A stretch of 64,000 nt of DNA from the NCBI RefSeq assembly GCF_010119545.1, contig NZ_JAAEAA010000007.1, positions 1 through 64,000 on the forward strand, given 5' to 3'. Positions 17,478-25,105 of the stretch are shown piece by piece. The DNA comes from Pontibacter fetidus. Lineage in GTDB: Bacteria > Bacteroidota > Bacteroidia > Cytophagales > Hymenobacteraceae. Positions within the stretch are counted from its first letter, which is position 1. Each line of letters starts with the position of its first letter. Made by a program: the position numbers and the translations under genes. The notes under the pieces were generated by a model, which worked only from the letters and a program-made list of their open reading frames with translations, was not told where the DNA came from and did not search any database.

Positions 17478-19664
17478 ATGAAGAAATATATCTCCTTACT
17501 GCTTCTTTTACTTTGCAGTACAGTAGCTTACAGTCAGCATACATTTAAAGCTATAGTAAAGGACAGCGAAACGAAGCAGCCTTTGATCGGGGCAACTGCT
17601 TCAATATCAGGTACAACTATAGGTGCCAGCACCGACCAGGATGGCGCAGTCACCTTAACGGACATACCTGCAGGTGCCCAAACTATCAGGTTCAGTTACC
17701 TTGGTTACGAGGACAGAATTGAAGCATTAACTTTCCCTTTAGTCCAGGAAATGCCACTAGTTGTTTTGTTAGAGCCAAGTGGTGAGGAACTGGAAGAAGT
17801 AGTAGTGACTACCACGCGAAGTAGCCGAACTATAGAGGATATCCCAACCCGTATAGAAGCCATTACCCTGGAAGAATTAGGTGAAAAAGGGAATATGAAA
17901 CCAGGCGACATACGCATGTTGCTAAGCGAAAGTACCGGAATACAGACGCAACAAACTTCAGCAACCAGTGCGAACGCCAACATTCGCATACAAGGCCTTG
18001 ACGGACGTTATACCCAGATCCTGCAGGATGGTTTTCCGCTCTATTCCGGTTTTTCGAGTGGCCTGAGCATTATGCAGATTCCACCGCTAAACCTATACCA
18101 GGTAGAAGTTATTAAAGGCAGTTCGTCTACACTTTATGGAGGTGGCGCTATAGCAGGACTTGTGAACCTGATAACTAAAAAGCCTTCGGAAGAGGGGGAG
18201 CTGAGTTTTATGGGGAATGTTACCAGCGCCAAAGGTCTTGATCTGAGCAGCTTCTACGGAAAGAAGTTCGGAAAGTATGGTATAACAGTTTTTGCAGCCC
18301 GAAACGCAAACGAAGCGTACGATCCTGCCGACATTGGTTTCTCAGCTATACCTGAGTTTGAAAGATACACCATAAACCCAAAACTATACTTTTACCCAAG
18401 CGATAAAACAGAAGTTTTAGTAGGTATGAATGCCTCGCAGGAAGAGCGCCTGGGCGGTGATATGCTTTTTATAGCTGGCGACCAGGGCGATTATTATTTT
18501 GAACAGAACGACACCAAGCGTTTCTCTACACAGTTTAACCTGGATCACAAGTTTACAGAGTCTTCGATGCTATCTGTTAAGAACAGTATCAGCTTATTTA
18601 ACCGCGAAATTGCTGTGCCTGATTATGATTTTGATGGTAAGCAGGTTTCCAGTTTCAGTGAGGTAGCCTATAGCCTTAACAACAAAAAAACAGACTGGGT
18701 AGTAGGAGCGAACCTTTGGACGGACAAGTTCTCGGAACAAAGCGCGGATGCAGTAGGGGCACGGAATTATGACATTACTACGATTGGTGTATTTGCCCAA
18801 AGCACTTTTACACCTATTGATTGGTTCTCGCTGGAAACCGGGCTGCGTGCAGATTATGTAACACCGGAGCCGGCTAACAAATCCAGGGGGCTTTTTGTGT
18901 TGCCGCGTGTATCAGCCCTGTTTAAAATGAGTGATAAGCTGACCTCCCGTATCGGTGGAGGCATGGGGTATAAAACGCCAACTATATTTACCCAGGAAGC
19001 CGAAAACTTAACTTTCCGGAATATTGTCCCGCTTAACATCAGCGAGACGGAAGCCGAAACATCTATAGGTGGTAACGCCGATATCAACTATAATACCCTG
19101 ATCGGGGAGAATGTTACCTTCAGCATCAACCACATGTTATTTTATACTTACCTGAACAACCCGTTGGTACTTACAATGCGCCCTGACAACCTCTATGAAT
19201 TCCGGAATACGGATGGTTATGTTGATACAAAAGGAGTGGAGACCAATATGAAATTTGTCTATGAGTGGGTGAAGCTGTTCCTAGGCTATACTTACACCGA
19301 GGCAAAGCAGCACTACAACAATACCGTTACAACTATGCCGCTTACTCCAAAACACAGGGTTAATACAGTGCTGATGCTTGAGGAGGAAGATAATTTCAGG
19401 ATCGGCCTGGAGGCATATTATTTCAGCCCCCAGCGGTTAACAGACGGCAGCAAGGGGCGCGACTACTGGATAAACGGGGTAATGATGGAAAAAATGTTTG
19501 AAAGGTTCTCCGTGTTCATCAACTTCGAGAACATCTTCGATACAAGGCAAAGTAAGTTCGGAAACATTTATACAGGAAGTATGGCAAACCCACTTTTTAG
19601 TGAAATTTATGCGCCTGTAGATGGCAGGGTGATTAACGGTGGTATTAAAGTGATGATTTTGTAG
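17478..19664 (+). CDS. TonB-dependent outer-membrane receptor with carboxypeptidase-D-like N-domain
   Basis: A 728-aa outer-membrane receptor. Signal peptide MKKYISLLLLLLCSTVAYSQ, then a CarboxypepD_reg-like beta sandwich (about 22-105, with PLIGATASISGTTIGAST), a plug domain (about 115-225, with LSESTGIQTQQTS and GGGAIAGLVNLITKKP) and a C-terminal beta barrel ending in INGGIKVMIL. The plan matches iron-siderophore or metal-complex receptors rather than SusC proteins, which are about 1000 aa. It faces a copper-type efflux operon, with which it shares a terminator. A metal-related ligand is therefore plausible but not shown. The 249-bp upstream gap should carry its promoter. Confidence 0.85.
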   Translation: MKKYISLLLLLLCSTVAYSQHTFKAIVKDSETKQPLIGATASISGTTIGASTDQDGAVTLTDIPAGAQTIRFSYLGYEDRIEALTFPLVQEMPLVVLLEPSGEELEEVVVTTTRSSRTIEDIPTRIEAITLEELGEKGNMKPGDIRMLLSESTGIQTQQTSATSANANIRIQGLDGRYTQILQDGFPLYSGFSSGLSIMQIPPLNLYQVEVIKGSSSTLYGGGAIAGLVNLITKKPSEEGELSFMGNVTSAKGLDLSSFYGKKFGKYGITVFAARNANEAYDPADIGFSAIPEFERYTINPKLYFYPSDKTEVLVGMNASQEERLGGDMLFIAGDQGDYYFEQNDTKRFSTQFNLDHKFTESSMLSVKNSISLFNREIAVPDYDFDGKQVSSFSEVAYSLNNKKTDWVVGANLWTDKFSEQSADAVGARNYDITTIGVFAQSTFTPIDWFSLETGLRADYVTPEPANKSRGLFVLPRVSALFKMSDKLTSRIGGGMGYKTPTIFTQEAENLTFRNIVPLNISETEAETSIGGNADINYNTLIGENVTFSINHMLFYTYLNNPLVLTMRPDNLYEFRNTDGYVDTKGVETNMKFVYEWVKLFLGYTYTEAKQHYNNTVTTMPLTPKHRVNTVLMLEEEDNFRIGLEAYYFSPQRLTDGSKGRDYWINGVMMEKMFERFSVFINFENIFDTRQSKFGNIYTGSMANPLFSEIYAPVDGRVINGGIKVMIL

Positions 19665-19710
19665 CGTTTGCCAAGCCATGCCGATCGTTCTGAAATATGT
19701 TAAGTAGATA

Positions 19711-19750
19711 GAAAAAGTCCCGGCTTGCCATGGCAAACCGGGACTTTCTT
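19711..19750. terminator. bidirectional terminator between TonB receptor and efflux operon
   Basis: AAAGTCCCGG (19714-19723) pairs with CCGGGACTTT (19738-19747), and an inner TTGCCA/TGGCAA continues the stem. The arms supply A/T runs on both strands. It sits between convergent stops at 19664 and 19784. Confidence 0.88.
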
Positions 19751-19783
19751 ATTGTAATCAGGTTACTGGTTAAATCAAGGTTT

Positions 19784-20431
19784 TTATTTTTTGCTGTATA
19801 CTTCTTCGTTGCTGCCGCATTTCAGCATCTGTTCGCCGAAGTATGGGTTGCGGATCTCTTCGTTTGAACTCAGCCAGTAAGCACCCTGGTCGTTGTTGGC
19901 CATTGGGCAATGCTGGTAATATAGTGTCTGGGTGGCTGCGCCAAAGGCTTTTGTCAGGGCAAAGGTGGCTTCAGAAAGTAGCTCCAGTTCGCTGCGCTGA
20001 GCCTCCAGGCCTGTAGCAGCGGCTATTTTAGAGGCAGCCTGTTTTACTTCGCCCAGCTTTTCTTCAGCAAATGTTTTCTGCTCGCCCTCCAGGCCTGCTA
20101 CATCTACTTTCTCGGCTGCTGCAACTATAGCTTTGGCATCGGTTTGGGCTTTTGCAGCGTCAGAGGCTACCAGGTTGTCTTTAAGTTTCAGGTAGTTTTC
20201 TACTATTGCAGCTATTTGCTCTTTAACCGGGGCAGCTACCGAAGTATAGTCCGGCGTTTCTACCACTACTTTGTTTTCAGCGGGCATTTCGTCGCCGTGG
20301 GCCATGCCTTCGTGGTGTTCCATGTTATCGGTTTCGGCAGTAGTTGCTTCCTGCTTGTTTTCAGAGCAGGAGGTTAATACAAATGCTGCAAGAGCAGTGG
20401 CTACAAAGGTTTTCTTCATGCTGTTTTTCAT
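19784..20431 (-). CDS. DUF3347-type lipoprotein of the metal-efflux operon
   Basis: A 215-aa lipoprotein: MKKTFVATALAAFVLTSC gives a lipobox LTSC. The mature part starts with a His/Met-rich stretch (MEHHEGMAHGDEMP), continues with a helical bundle, and ends with the DUF3347 signature YYQHCPMANNDQGAYW, then EEIRNPYFGEQMLKCG. Such Cys/His/Met motifs fit periplasmic copper binding. It is the last gene of a minus-strand operon with Cus-type efflux genes, which supports that role. Start codon could be 20431 or the ATG at 20419 that begins the cleaner signal sequence. Function is inferred from motif and context. Confidence 0.78.
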   Translation of the reverse strand: MKNSMKKTFVATALAAFVLTSCSENKQEATTAETDNMEHHEGMAHGDEMPAENKVVVETPDYTSVAAPVKEQIAAIVENYLKLKDNLVASDAAKAQTDAKAIVAAAEKVDVAGLEGEQKTFAEEKLGEVKQAASKIAAATGLEAQRSELELLSEATFALTKAFGAATQTLYYQHCPMANNDQGAYWLSSNEEIRNPYFGEQMLKCGSNEEVYSKK

Positions 20432-20517
20432 GGTTAGGTATAAAGTATAAAGTTATAAAATCATTTGATATAAGCAGGCTTAGCCAGGGCTTCCGGCTTT
20501 GTTTAACGGTACGGTTC

Positions 20518-20967
20518 TTACTTAGTGTACTGTTTGTAAGTGTCTTCGGAGGCAAAGTATAGTACATCGCCATTGTTACTACCCGGCTTTAGGGCAATAA
20601 AGGCTTTCGATTTGTCAACTTCCTCTCCGGTAACAGGGTCTGTAGCATAGCGCACTTCACGCTCATTTTGGATCGTTTTTACGCACATCTCGCAGCAGCC
20701 ATAGTACATCTTGTTTTCGAAGGCTACCGGGAACTGCTTTTTGCCACCCATGTAAGCGTTATTTACCATGCATACCAGGTCTTTCGGCAGGCCCTCTTCG
20801 GTCATTACCGCCTGCGCAGTGCCCGCAGTTGCCATGTGCATAGAATGGCTTTCAGAAGGCGAAGTTATAGTTGTCCTATCGGTCTGTGTTTGGGGTGTTT
20901 TTTCTGACGTGCAGGAGGCAAGGGCAACTATAGCCAGGGTAGCGGTATAAATCAGGTGCTTTTTCAT
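20518..20967 (-). CDS. Cys-rich lipoprotein with a YHS/TRASH-like metal-binding motif
   Basis: A 149-aa lipoprotein (MKKHLIYTATLAIVALASC, lipobox LASC, C19). The mature region has a His/Met patch (ESHSMHMAT) and a metal-site core: DLVCMVNNAYMGGKKQFPV, then YYGCCEMCVKTI. The spacing C...CCxxC resembles YHS/TRASH metallochaperone domains. It lies 15 bp downstream of the 42-aa gene and 86 bp upstream of the DUF3347 gene in the efflux operon, so it is probably a periplasmic metal-binding accessory protein. Exact family not certain. Confidence 0.7.
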   Translation of the reverse strand: MKKHLIYTATLAIVALASCTSEKTPQTQTDRTTITSPSESHSMHMATAGTAQAVMTEEGLPKDLVCMVNNAYMGGKKQFPVAFENKMYYGCCEMCVKTIQNEREVRYATDPVTGEEVDKSKAFIALKPGSNNGDVLYFASEDTYKQYTK

Positions 20968-20982
20968 GATAAAATACGTTAT

Positions 20983-21111
20983 TTAAAATTTCAACTGTTC
21001 AAAAATTACCAGGCTCAAGGCAGCCAGAATAATGAGGTATAACATCCATTTTAGCCAGGGCCGTTTCTTTTTAGTTATTTGCTCGTCGCCGGTTTTGCAG
21101 CAGTCTTTCAT
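20983..21111 (-). CDS. 42-aa membrane peptide with N-terminal Cys-Cys
   Basis: ATG at 21111 opens MKDCCKTGDEQITKKKRPWL, then one membrane helix (WMLYLIILAALSLVIFEQL) and stop TAA at 20985-20983. It is tightly packed between the CusB-type gene (13 bp upstream) and the Cys-rich lipoprotein (15 bp downstream), which argues strongly for real coding. The N-terminal CC pair before a basic stretch could bind Cu(I) on the cytoplasmic side. No named family recognised. Confidence 0.7.
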   Translation of the reverse strand: MKDCCKTGDEQITKKKRPWLKWMLYLIILAALSLVIFEQLKF

Positions 21112-21124
21112 AACAACCTATCGT

Positions 21125-22321
21125 TTAATGCTGGTGCCCGGCCATCGGGTCAGCGCCTTTTTTTAATACAAACTCACTGTAAAGCAGGTACGCGCCCGAT
21201 ACTATCACTTTGTCGTTTTCCTTCAACCCCGAAAGTATGGCCACATTATCTGCGCTTTCTTCGCCTAACGTTACCATCTGCGCTTTAAACGTATTTTTCC
21301 CTGACTGCACCCACACATGGGCACCTTTCCCGTCCCGGATCACAGCGTCGGTTGGCAGGGTAAGCGATGAACCTTTATCTGAAGGAAGGATAACGTTGGC
21401 CTGCATGCCTGGCAAAAACTGGTCGTTTGGGTTTGGGAGCTCGGCACGCAGTACAGCTACCTGGCTACCCGCCCGGAACTCCGGACTTATAAATGTAACC
21501 TTAGCTGCAACGGGCTCCTGCCCAAAACCTTCCACTGCAATTTTGATCGGGTCGCCTTCTTTTATGTCGCCAACTTCCTGCGGATATAGTTCGGCTTCTA
21601 CCCATATTTTACCCAGTTTGCCCAGGCGGTACAGTACGCCACCTTCGGCTACATACTGGCCTTCGGCAGCAGCCACCTCTGTTACCACGCCACTAACGGG
21701 GGCCACAAAGGTTATCCGCGAACTAACCTGATCCGAACGGGCAAGGCTCCTGATCTGCCCTTCGGTTAAACCATAAAGTAAAAGCTTCTTTTTAGCTGCC
21801 TCCAGAAACGAAGCAAAGCGAGGGTTCTCTTTGCCGAGCTCCCAGTTTTGCGCCAGGGCCAGCAAATATTCGCGTTGCAGTGTCAGGAGTTCTTCTGAGT
21901 ATAGTTCGTATAGTGGCTGTCCTTTTTTTATAGTTTGACCGCTTTCTTTCAGGTATAGTTTTTCAATGCGTCCGGCAGCGCGGCTACTGATCACATCGGT
22001 CTGCGTTTCGTCGAGCACCAGTTTTCCGGTAAGTATAGCATTGCTGCCCACCGAACCTAGTTTAACCCGTTTGGTTTTAATGTTGCCCAGCGCGATCTGG
22101 CTTTCGCTCAGCATCAGCTCACCATTCTCTTTACCCGATTGCGACACCGGAACCAGGTCCATAAAACAGATAGGGCAGGTGCCCGGTTCGTTCTGCACGA
22201 TCTGCGGGTGCATCGGGCAGGTATAGGTTGTGCCGCCTTCCGCATGTTTTTTTTCTTCTGAAGAGCAGGCCGCCACAACTATAGCCAGTGCCAGGAAGAG
22301 TATGTTTACGTATCGTTTCAT
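21125..22321 (-). CDS. cusB: RND efflux periplasmic adaptor, CusB-type, with heavy-metal-binding head (copy 1)
   Basis: A 398-aa lipoprotein adaptor linking an RND pump to TolC. Lipobox VAAC (C19). Residues 33-60 form the heavy-metal-binding domain: [20 protein letters not shown], then FMDLVPV. The usual CPICGMD is CPICFMD here. The adaptor core follows, with ISSRAAGRIEKLYLKESGQTI, SGVVTEVAAAEGQYV and VWVQSGKNTFKAQMV. I chose ATG 22321 (MKRYVNIL), not the longer frame to 22393, because it starts a clean signal peptide. It is a tandem paralogue of the next upstream gene, with a nearly identical first 19 residues. Confidence 0.86.
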   Translation of the reverse strand: MKRYVNILFLALAIVVAACSSEEKKHAEGGTTYTCPMHPQIVQNEPGTCPICFMDLVPVSQSGKENGELMLSESQIALGNIKTKRVKLGSVGSNAILTGKLVLDETQTDVISSRAAGRIEKLYLKESGQTIKKGQPLYELYSEELLTLQREYLLALAQNWELGKENPRFASFLEAAKKKLLLYGLTEGQIRSLARSDQVSSRITFVAPVSGVVTEVAAAEGQYVAEGGVLYRLGKLGKIWVEAELYPQEVGDIKEGDPIKIAVEGFGQEPVAAKVTFISPEFRAGSQVAVLRAELPNPNDQFLPGMQANVILPSDKGSSLTLPTDAVIRDGKGAHVWVQSGKNTFKAQMVTLGEESADNVAILSGLKENDKVIVSGAYLLYSEFVLKKGADPMAGHQH

Positions 22322-22365
22322 TTCTGCTGTTGAATGTTGAATGAACGAATAACTGAATGACTGAT
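22322..22365 (-). repeat. ATTCA-rich leader repeat in front of cusB copy 1
   Basis: The spacer contains runs of GAATG/GAATAACTGAATG. The 13-mer GAATAACTGAATG is shared exactly with the leader at 26988-27026, and looser copies occur at 23713-23750. It is low-complexity and precedes the start codon directly. Confidence 0.6.
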
Positions 22366-22404
22366 TTGGAACTCGATTTATACAGTTTTGCAATTATTCA
22401 GAAT

Positions 22405-23712
22405 TCAGTTATTTACTTTAATAAAGCTTTCGCTGTCTACCAGGAACTGGGCGTTTGCTGCAATCACGTCGCTTTGCTTTAACCCGGAAGTTACCTGGAT
22501 CTCTTTTGCTGTAGTAGTGCCGGTCGTAACCTCAACAGGCTCAAACACCCCATTCCCTTTCCGGAAGGCAACCATTTTAGTTCCGATATCCAGTATGGCT
22601 GCTTTAGGTACCCACAGAGCTGCTTCAGTTTTATAGGTCGCTTCGGCACTTACCAACTGTCCAACCATTACCTGTTTGTTGTCGCGTGGCAGGTATACCC
22701 GCACCTTGGCAAAGTTTTCGCCTTCGTCAAAAAATGGCTGGAAGAAATCAACTTTAGCCTGCAGCTTTTCGCCGGGCAGTTGCGGGAACGTGATTTGTAT
22801 AGGAGAGCCTTTAGCAATCGAATTCATTTCGCCGGCAGGCACGTTAAACTCGGCCCACAATTGCTCTGCATTTACCACACGTACCAGTGCCTGGCCTACG
22901 GTTACATACATACCTTCGCGTAGTTGTATAGCTTGCCCAGCCGGGGTACCGGGAGTTGTAGTTGTTGAGGATGCAGCGCTACCGCCGCCCATGGCATCCA
23001 TGCTGCCGCCTGCACTAGTTGCGGGTGCCGAAGCTATAGTTGCAGCAGGGGATGGAGCTGTTGCATTCAGGTCGATCACGTAACCATCGTAAGGGCTGTA
23101 AATGGCAAACGTATAACTCTCCTCGCCACGGCTGATCAGGCGGTTTATCTGGTCGTTTGTTGCGCCAAGGTACTGCAGTTTCTGTTTTGCAGCCTGTATC
23201 AGTTGCTTGTCCTCCGGGGCCGCCTGCACCAGGTACAACAGCTCTTTTTGTGCAGTTATCAGGTCGGGGCTGTATACTTCCATCAGCTTTTGACCTTTGC
23301 GTATTTGCTGGAAATTATACTTTACAAACAGCTTCTCGATGCGCCCACCCACGCGCGCCGGCACCGTGTACACCCGGCGCGGGTCATAGGTAATTATGCC
23401 ATCCATTTTTATAGTTGCCTCTGCTGTTTTCTGCTCCGGTTTTATAGTTGCAATGTTGGCGACTACCGTGGTGTTGGTTGGTTTCAGCAAAAAGGCCAGG
23501 TCGTCGGTTATCTCTACGCCATCGCCGTGCACGGTTTTAGGCACCAGGTCCATGCCGCAGATAGGGCAGGTGCCCGGTTCGTTCTGCACAACCTGGGGGT
23601 GCATCGGGCAGGTATACTCGGTAGCGCCTTCAGCATGGTTATGGTCGTCTCCTTTGCAGGCTGCCACAACTATAGCTAGTGCCAGCAAAAGTATGTTCAG
23701 GTATCGTTTCAT
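22405..23712 (-). CDS. cusB: RND efflux periplasmic adaptor, CusB-type, with heavy-metal-binding head (copy 2)
   Basis: A 435-aa lipoprotein adaptor, paralogue of the downstream gene. Signal sequence [19 protein letters not shown] (C19), a His patch DDHNHAEG, then the metal-binding head [20 protein letters not shown] and GMDLVPK. The core includes [20 protein letters not shown] and [11 protein letters not shown] 40-residue Ala/Ser/Thr/Gly-rich loop (about 235-275, with [11 protein letters not shown]) is inserted before [14 protein letters not shown] and is absent from copy 1. The start at 23712 was preferred over 23772 because it begins the signal peptide. The head probably passes Cu(I) or Ag(I) to the adaptor or pump. 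Confidence 0.86.
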   Translation of the reverse strand: MKRYLNILLLALAIVVAACKGDDHNHAEGATEYTCPMHPQVVQNEPGTCPICGMDLVPKTVHGDGVEITDDLAFLLKPTNTTVVANIATIKPEQKTAEATIKMDGIITYDPRRVYTVPARVGGRIEKLFVKYNFQQIRKGQKLMEVYSPDLITAQKELLYLVQAAPEDKQLIQAAKQKLQYLGATNDQINRLISRGEESYTFAIYSPYDGYVIDLNATAPSPAATIASAPATSAGGSMDAMGGGSAASSTTTTPGTPAGQAIQLREGMYVTVGQALVRVVNAEQLWAEFNVPAGEMNSIAKGSPIQITFPQLPGEKLQAKVDFFQPFFDEGENFAKVRVYLPRDNKQVMVGQLVSAEATYKTEAALWVPKAAILDIGTKMVAFRKGNGVFEPVEVTTGTTTAKEIQVTSGLKQSDVIAANAQFLVDSESFIKVNN

Positions 23713-23750
23713 GTTCAATTTTGAATGATGGAATGACTGAATCATTGAAT
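23713..23750 (-). repeat. ATTCA-rich leader repeat in front of cusB copy 2
   Basis: TTCAATTTTGAAT, then GATGGAATGACTGAATCATTG. The 13-mer TTCAATTTTGAAT is shared exactly with the leader of the C-terminal CusA ORF (26989-27002). Confidence 0.6.
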
Positions 23751-23803
23751 GTAAATGATGCGTGATTTCCAATTCAGTTATCCTAAAGCCAGTTATTCAT
23801 AAT

Positions 23804-25105
23804 TTATCTTTCTATTTCCTTCTCGTAGCTCACGGTCATCTGGTAAAGTTGCAGAAGGTTTTGCAGGTACTCCATTTGCGCCATATTCAGGGCTTCCCAG
23901 GCATCGATCACTTCAGTTAGCTGTGCGTTGTTTTGCTCGTAGGCCAGCATGGTTACATCGTAGTTCTTCTTTAGCGCGGGGATGATCTTGGTGGTATAGT
24001 TTGCGAGGTGGTGGTGCAGGCTGCGTAATTCCAGTGCCATGTTTTTGGCCATCCCTTCGGCTTCGTTCAGCATGGCCTGACGCTCGCGCTGCATGCCTTC
24101 TATCTCCAGGTTCATGGCTTTGGTGTTGGCCTTGTACATTTTAGAGGACCACGGCGCAATTGGGATAGAGACCATGCCCATGGCCGTAAACTGCTGCGGC
24201 ATCATCGGGTCGCGTGGGTACATGTGGTCGAAGCGAAGTTTAAAGTCTGGCAGCCGTTCCTGCTTTTCCAGTTCCACATTCAGCTGCATGGATTGTATCG
24301 TTCTGTCGAGCTGGCGAATGTCGCTGCGGGTGCTGGCCAGATAAGTAGAGTCTACCGTGTTTTCTTTAAAAGCTATAGTTAGCGTAGTATCAATTTTATA
24401 GGTGGTGCTTTGTGGCAGATTCATCAGCATGTTGAGTTGCGTGTTTTGCTGTGCGATCTGTGCTGCGGTCATGTCCTGCATGTTCTGTACTTCGTGCAGC
24501 CTGGCTTCGGCTTTGTAAATACTGCCCAGTTTGCCCTGACTATATGGGTAGCGGATTCGCGCCAGCTTCAACATAAACTCCATAATGCGCTCATTATCTT
24601 TCAGTACAGCCATCTGTTTTTCCAGCACCACCCAGTTATAGTACGCCGTTTTGGCCTGGGCCCGCAAGTCGTTATAAGTTACGTCTTTGGCTGCCTGCTC
24701 AATTCCTGCCCGCGACTTCATGTATTTTTCCCGGGCGCGCAGCTTTACCGGGTTCGGAATATCCTGCTCTGCCGATATCATGATAGAACCTTTGTCGCGG
24801 TCTTCCATCACTTCAGCACCCGGGTAAGGAGACATAAATACACCGCCGCCCACCATTGGAGCCATCCAGCTTCTGGCGCCTTCGGCGTAAGCGTCCATGG
24901 CTTTTGCGCGGTAGTTGTATTGCTGCAACATCGGGTTATTGTTGCTGATGCGCTGCAGGACGCTATCCAGATTTAAGGTTTGCTGTGCCTGGGCTGGAGC
25001 GAATGCCATAAGGGTAAGTATAAAGGTTGCAGCCACTGCAAAACACCCCCCTGACCCCTTCAAAAAGGTACTTAATACTATATATTTCTTAGTGCTTAAC
25101 ATCAT
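23804..25105 (-). CDS. TolC-family outer-membrane efflux protein (CusC-like)
   Basis: A 433-aa outer-membrane channel of the efflux operon. The mature protein begins QQTLNLDSVLQRISNNNPML and has the two long-helix halves of TolC (DVTYNDLRAQAKTAYYNWVV and AQMEYLQNLLQLYQMTVSYE). Its start lies 17 bp inside the end of the CusA C-half gene. The signal peptide is odd: the segment FLKGSGGCFAV is encoded by a copy of an intergenic repeat (25043-25068) that also occurs twice around 38 kb. The start ATG may be at 25105 or one codon later. It partners with the CusB and CusA proteins of the same operon. Confidence 0.85.
   Translation of the reverse strand: MMLSTKKYIVLSTFLKGSGGCFAVAATFILTLMAFAPAQAQQTLNLDSVLQRISNNNPMLQQYNYRAKAMDAYAEGARSWMAPMVGGGVFMSPYPGAEVMEDRDKGSIMISAEQDIPNPVKLRAREKYMKSRAGIEQAAKDVTYNDLRAQAKTAYYNWVVLEKQMAVLKDNERIMEFMLKLARIRYPYSQGKLGSIYKAEARLHEVQNMQDMTAAQIAQQNTQLNMLMNLPQSTTYKIDTTLTIAFKENTVDSTYLASTRSDIRQLDRTIQSMQLNVELEKQERLPDFKLRFDHMYPRDPMMPQQFTAMGMVSIPIAPWSSKMYKANTKAMNLEIEGMQRERQAMLNEAEGMAKNMALELRSLHHHLANYTTKIIPALKKNYDVTMLAYEQNNAQLTEVIDAWEALNMAQMEYLQNLLQLYQMTVSYEKEIER
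25043..25068. repeat. CACCCCCCTG repeat copy inside the TolC signal-peptide region
   Basis: The core CACCCCCCTGACCCCTTCAA differs by one base from the copy at 37910-37930. The same unit appears inverted at 38160-38185. Here it lies within a reading frame and is translated. Confidence 0.65.
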
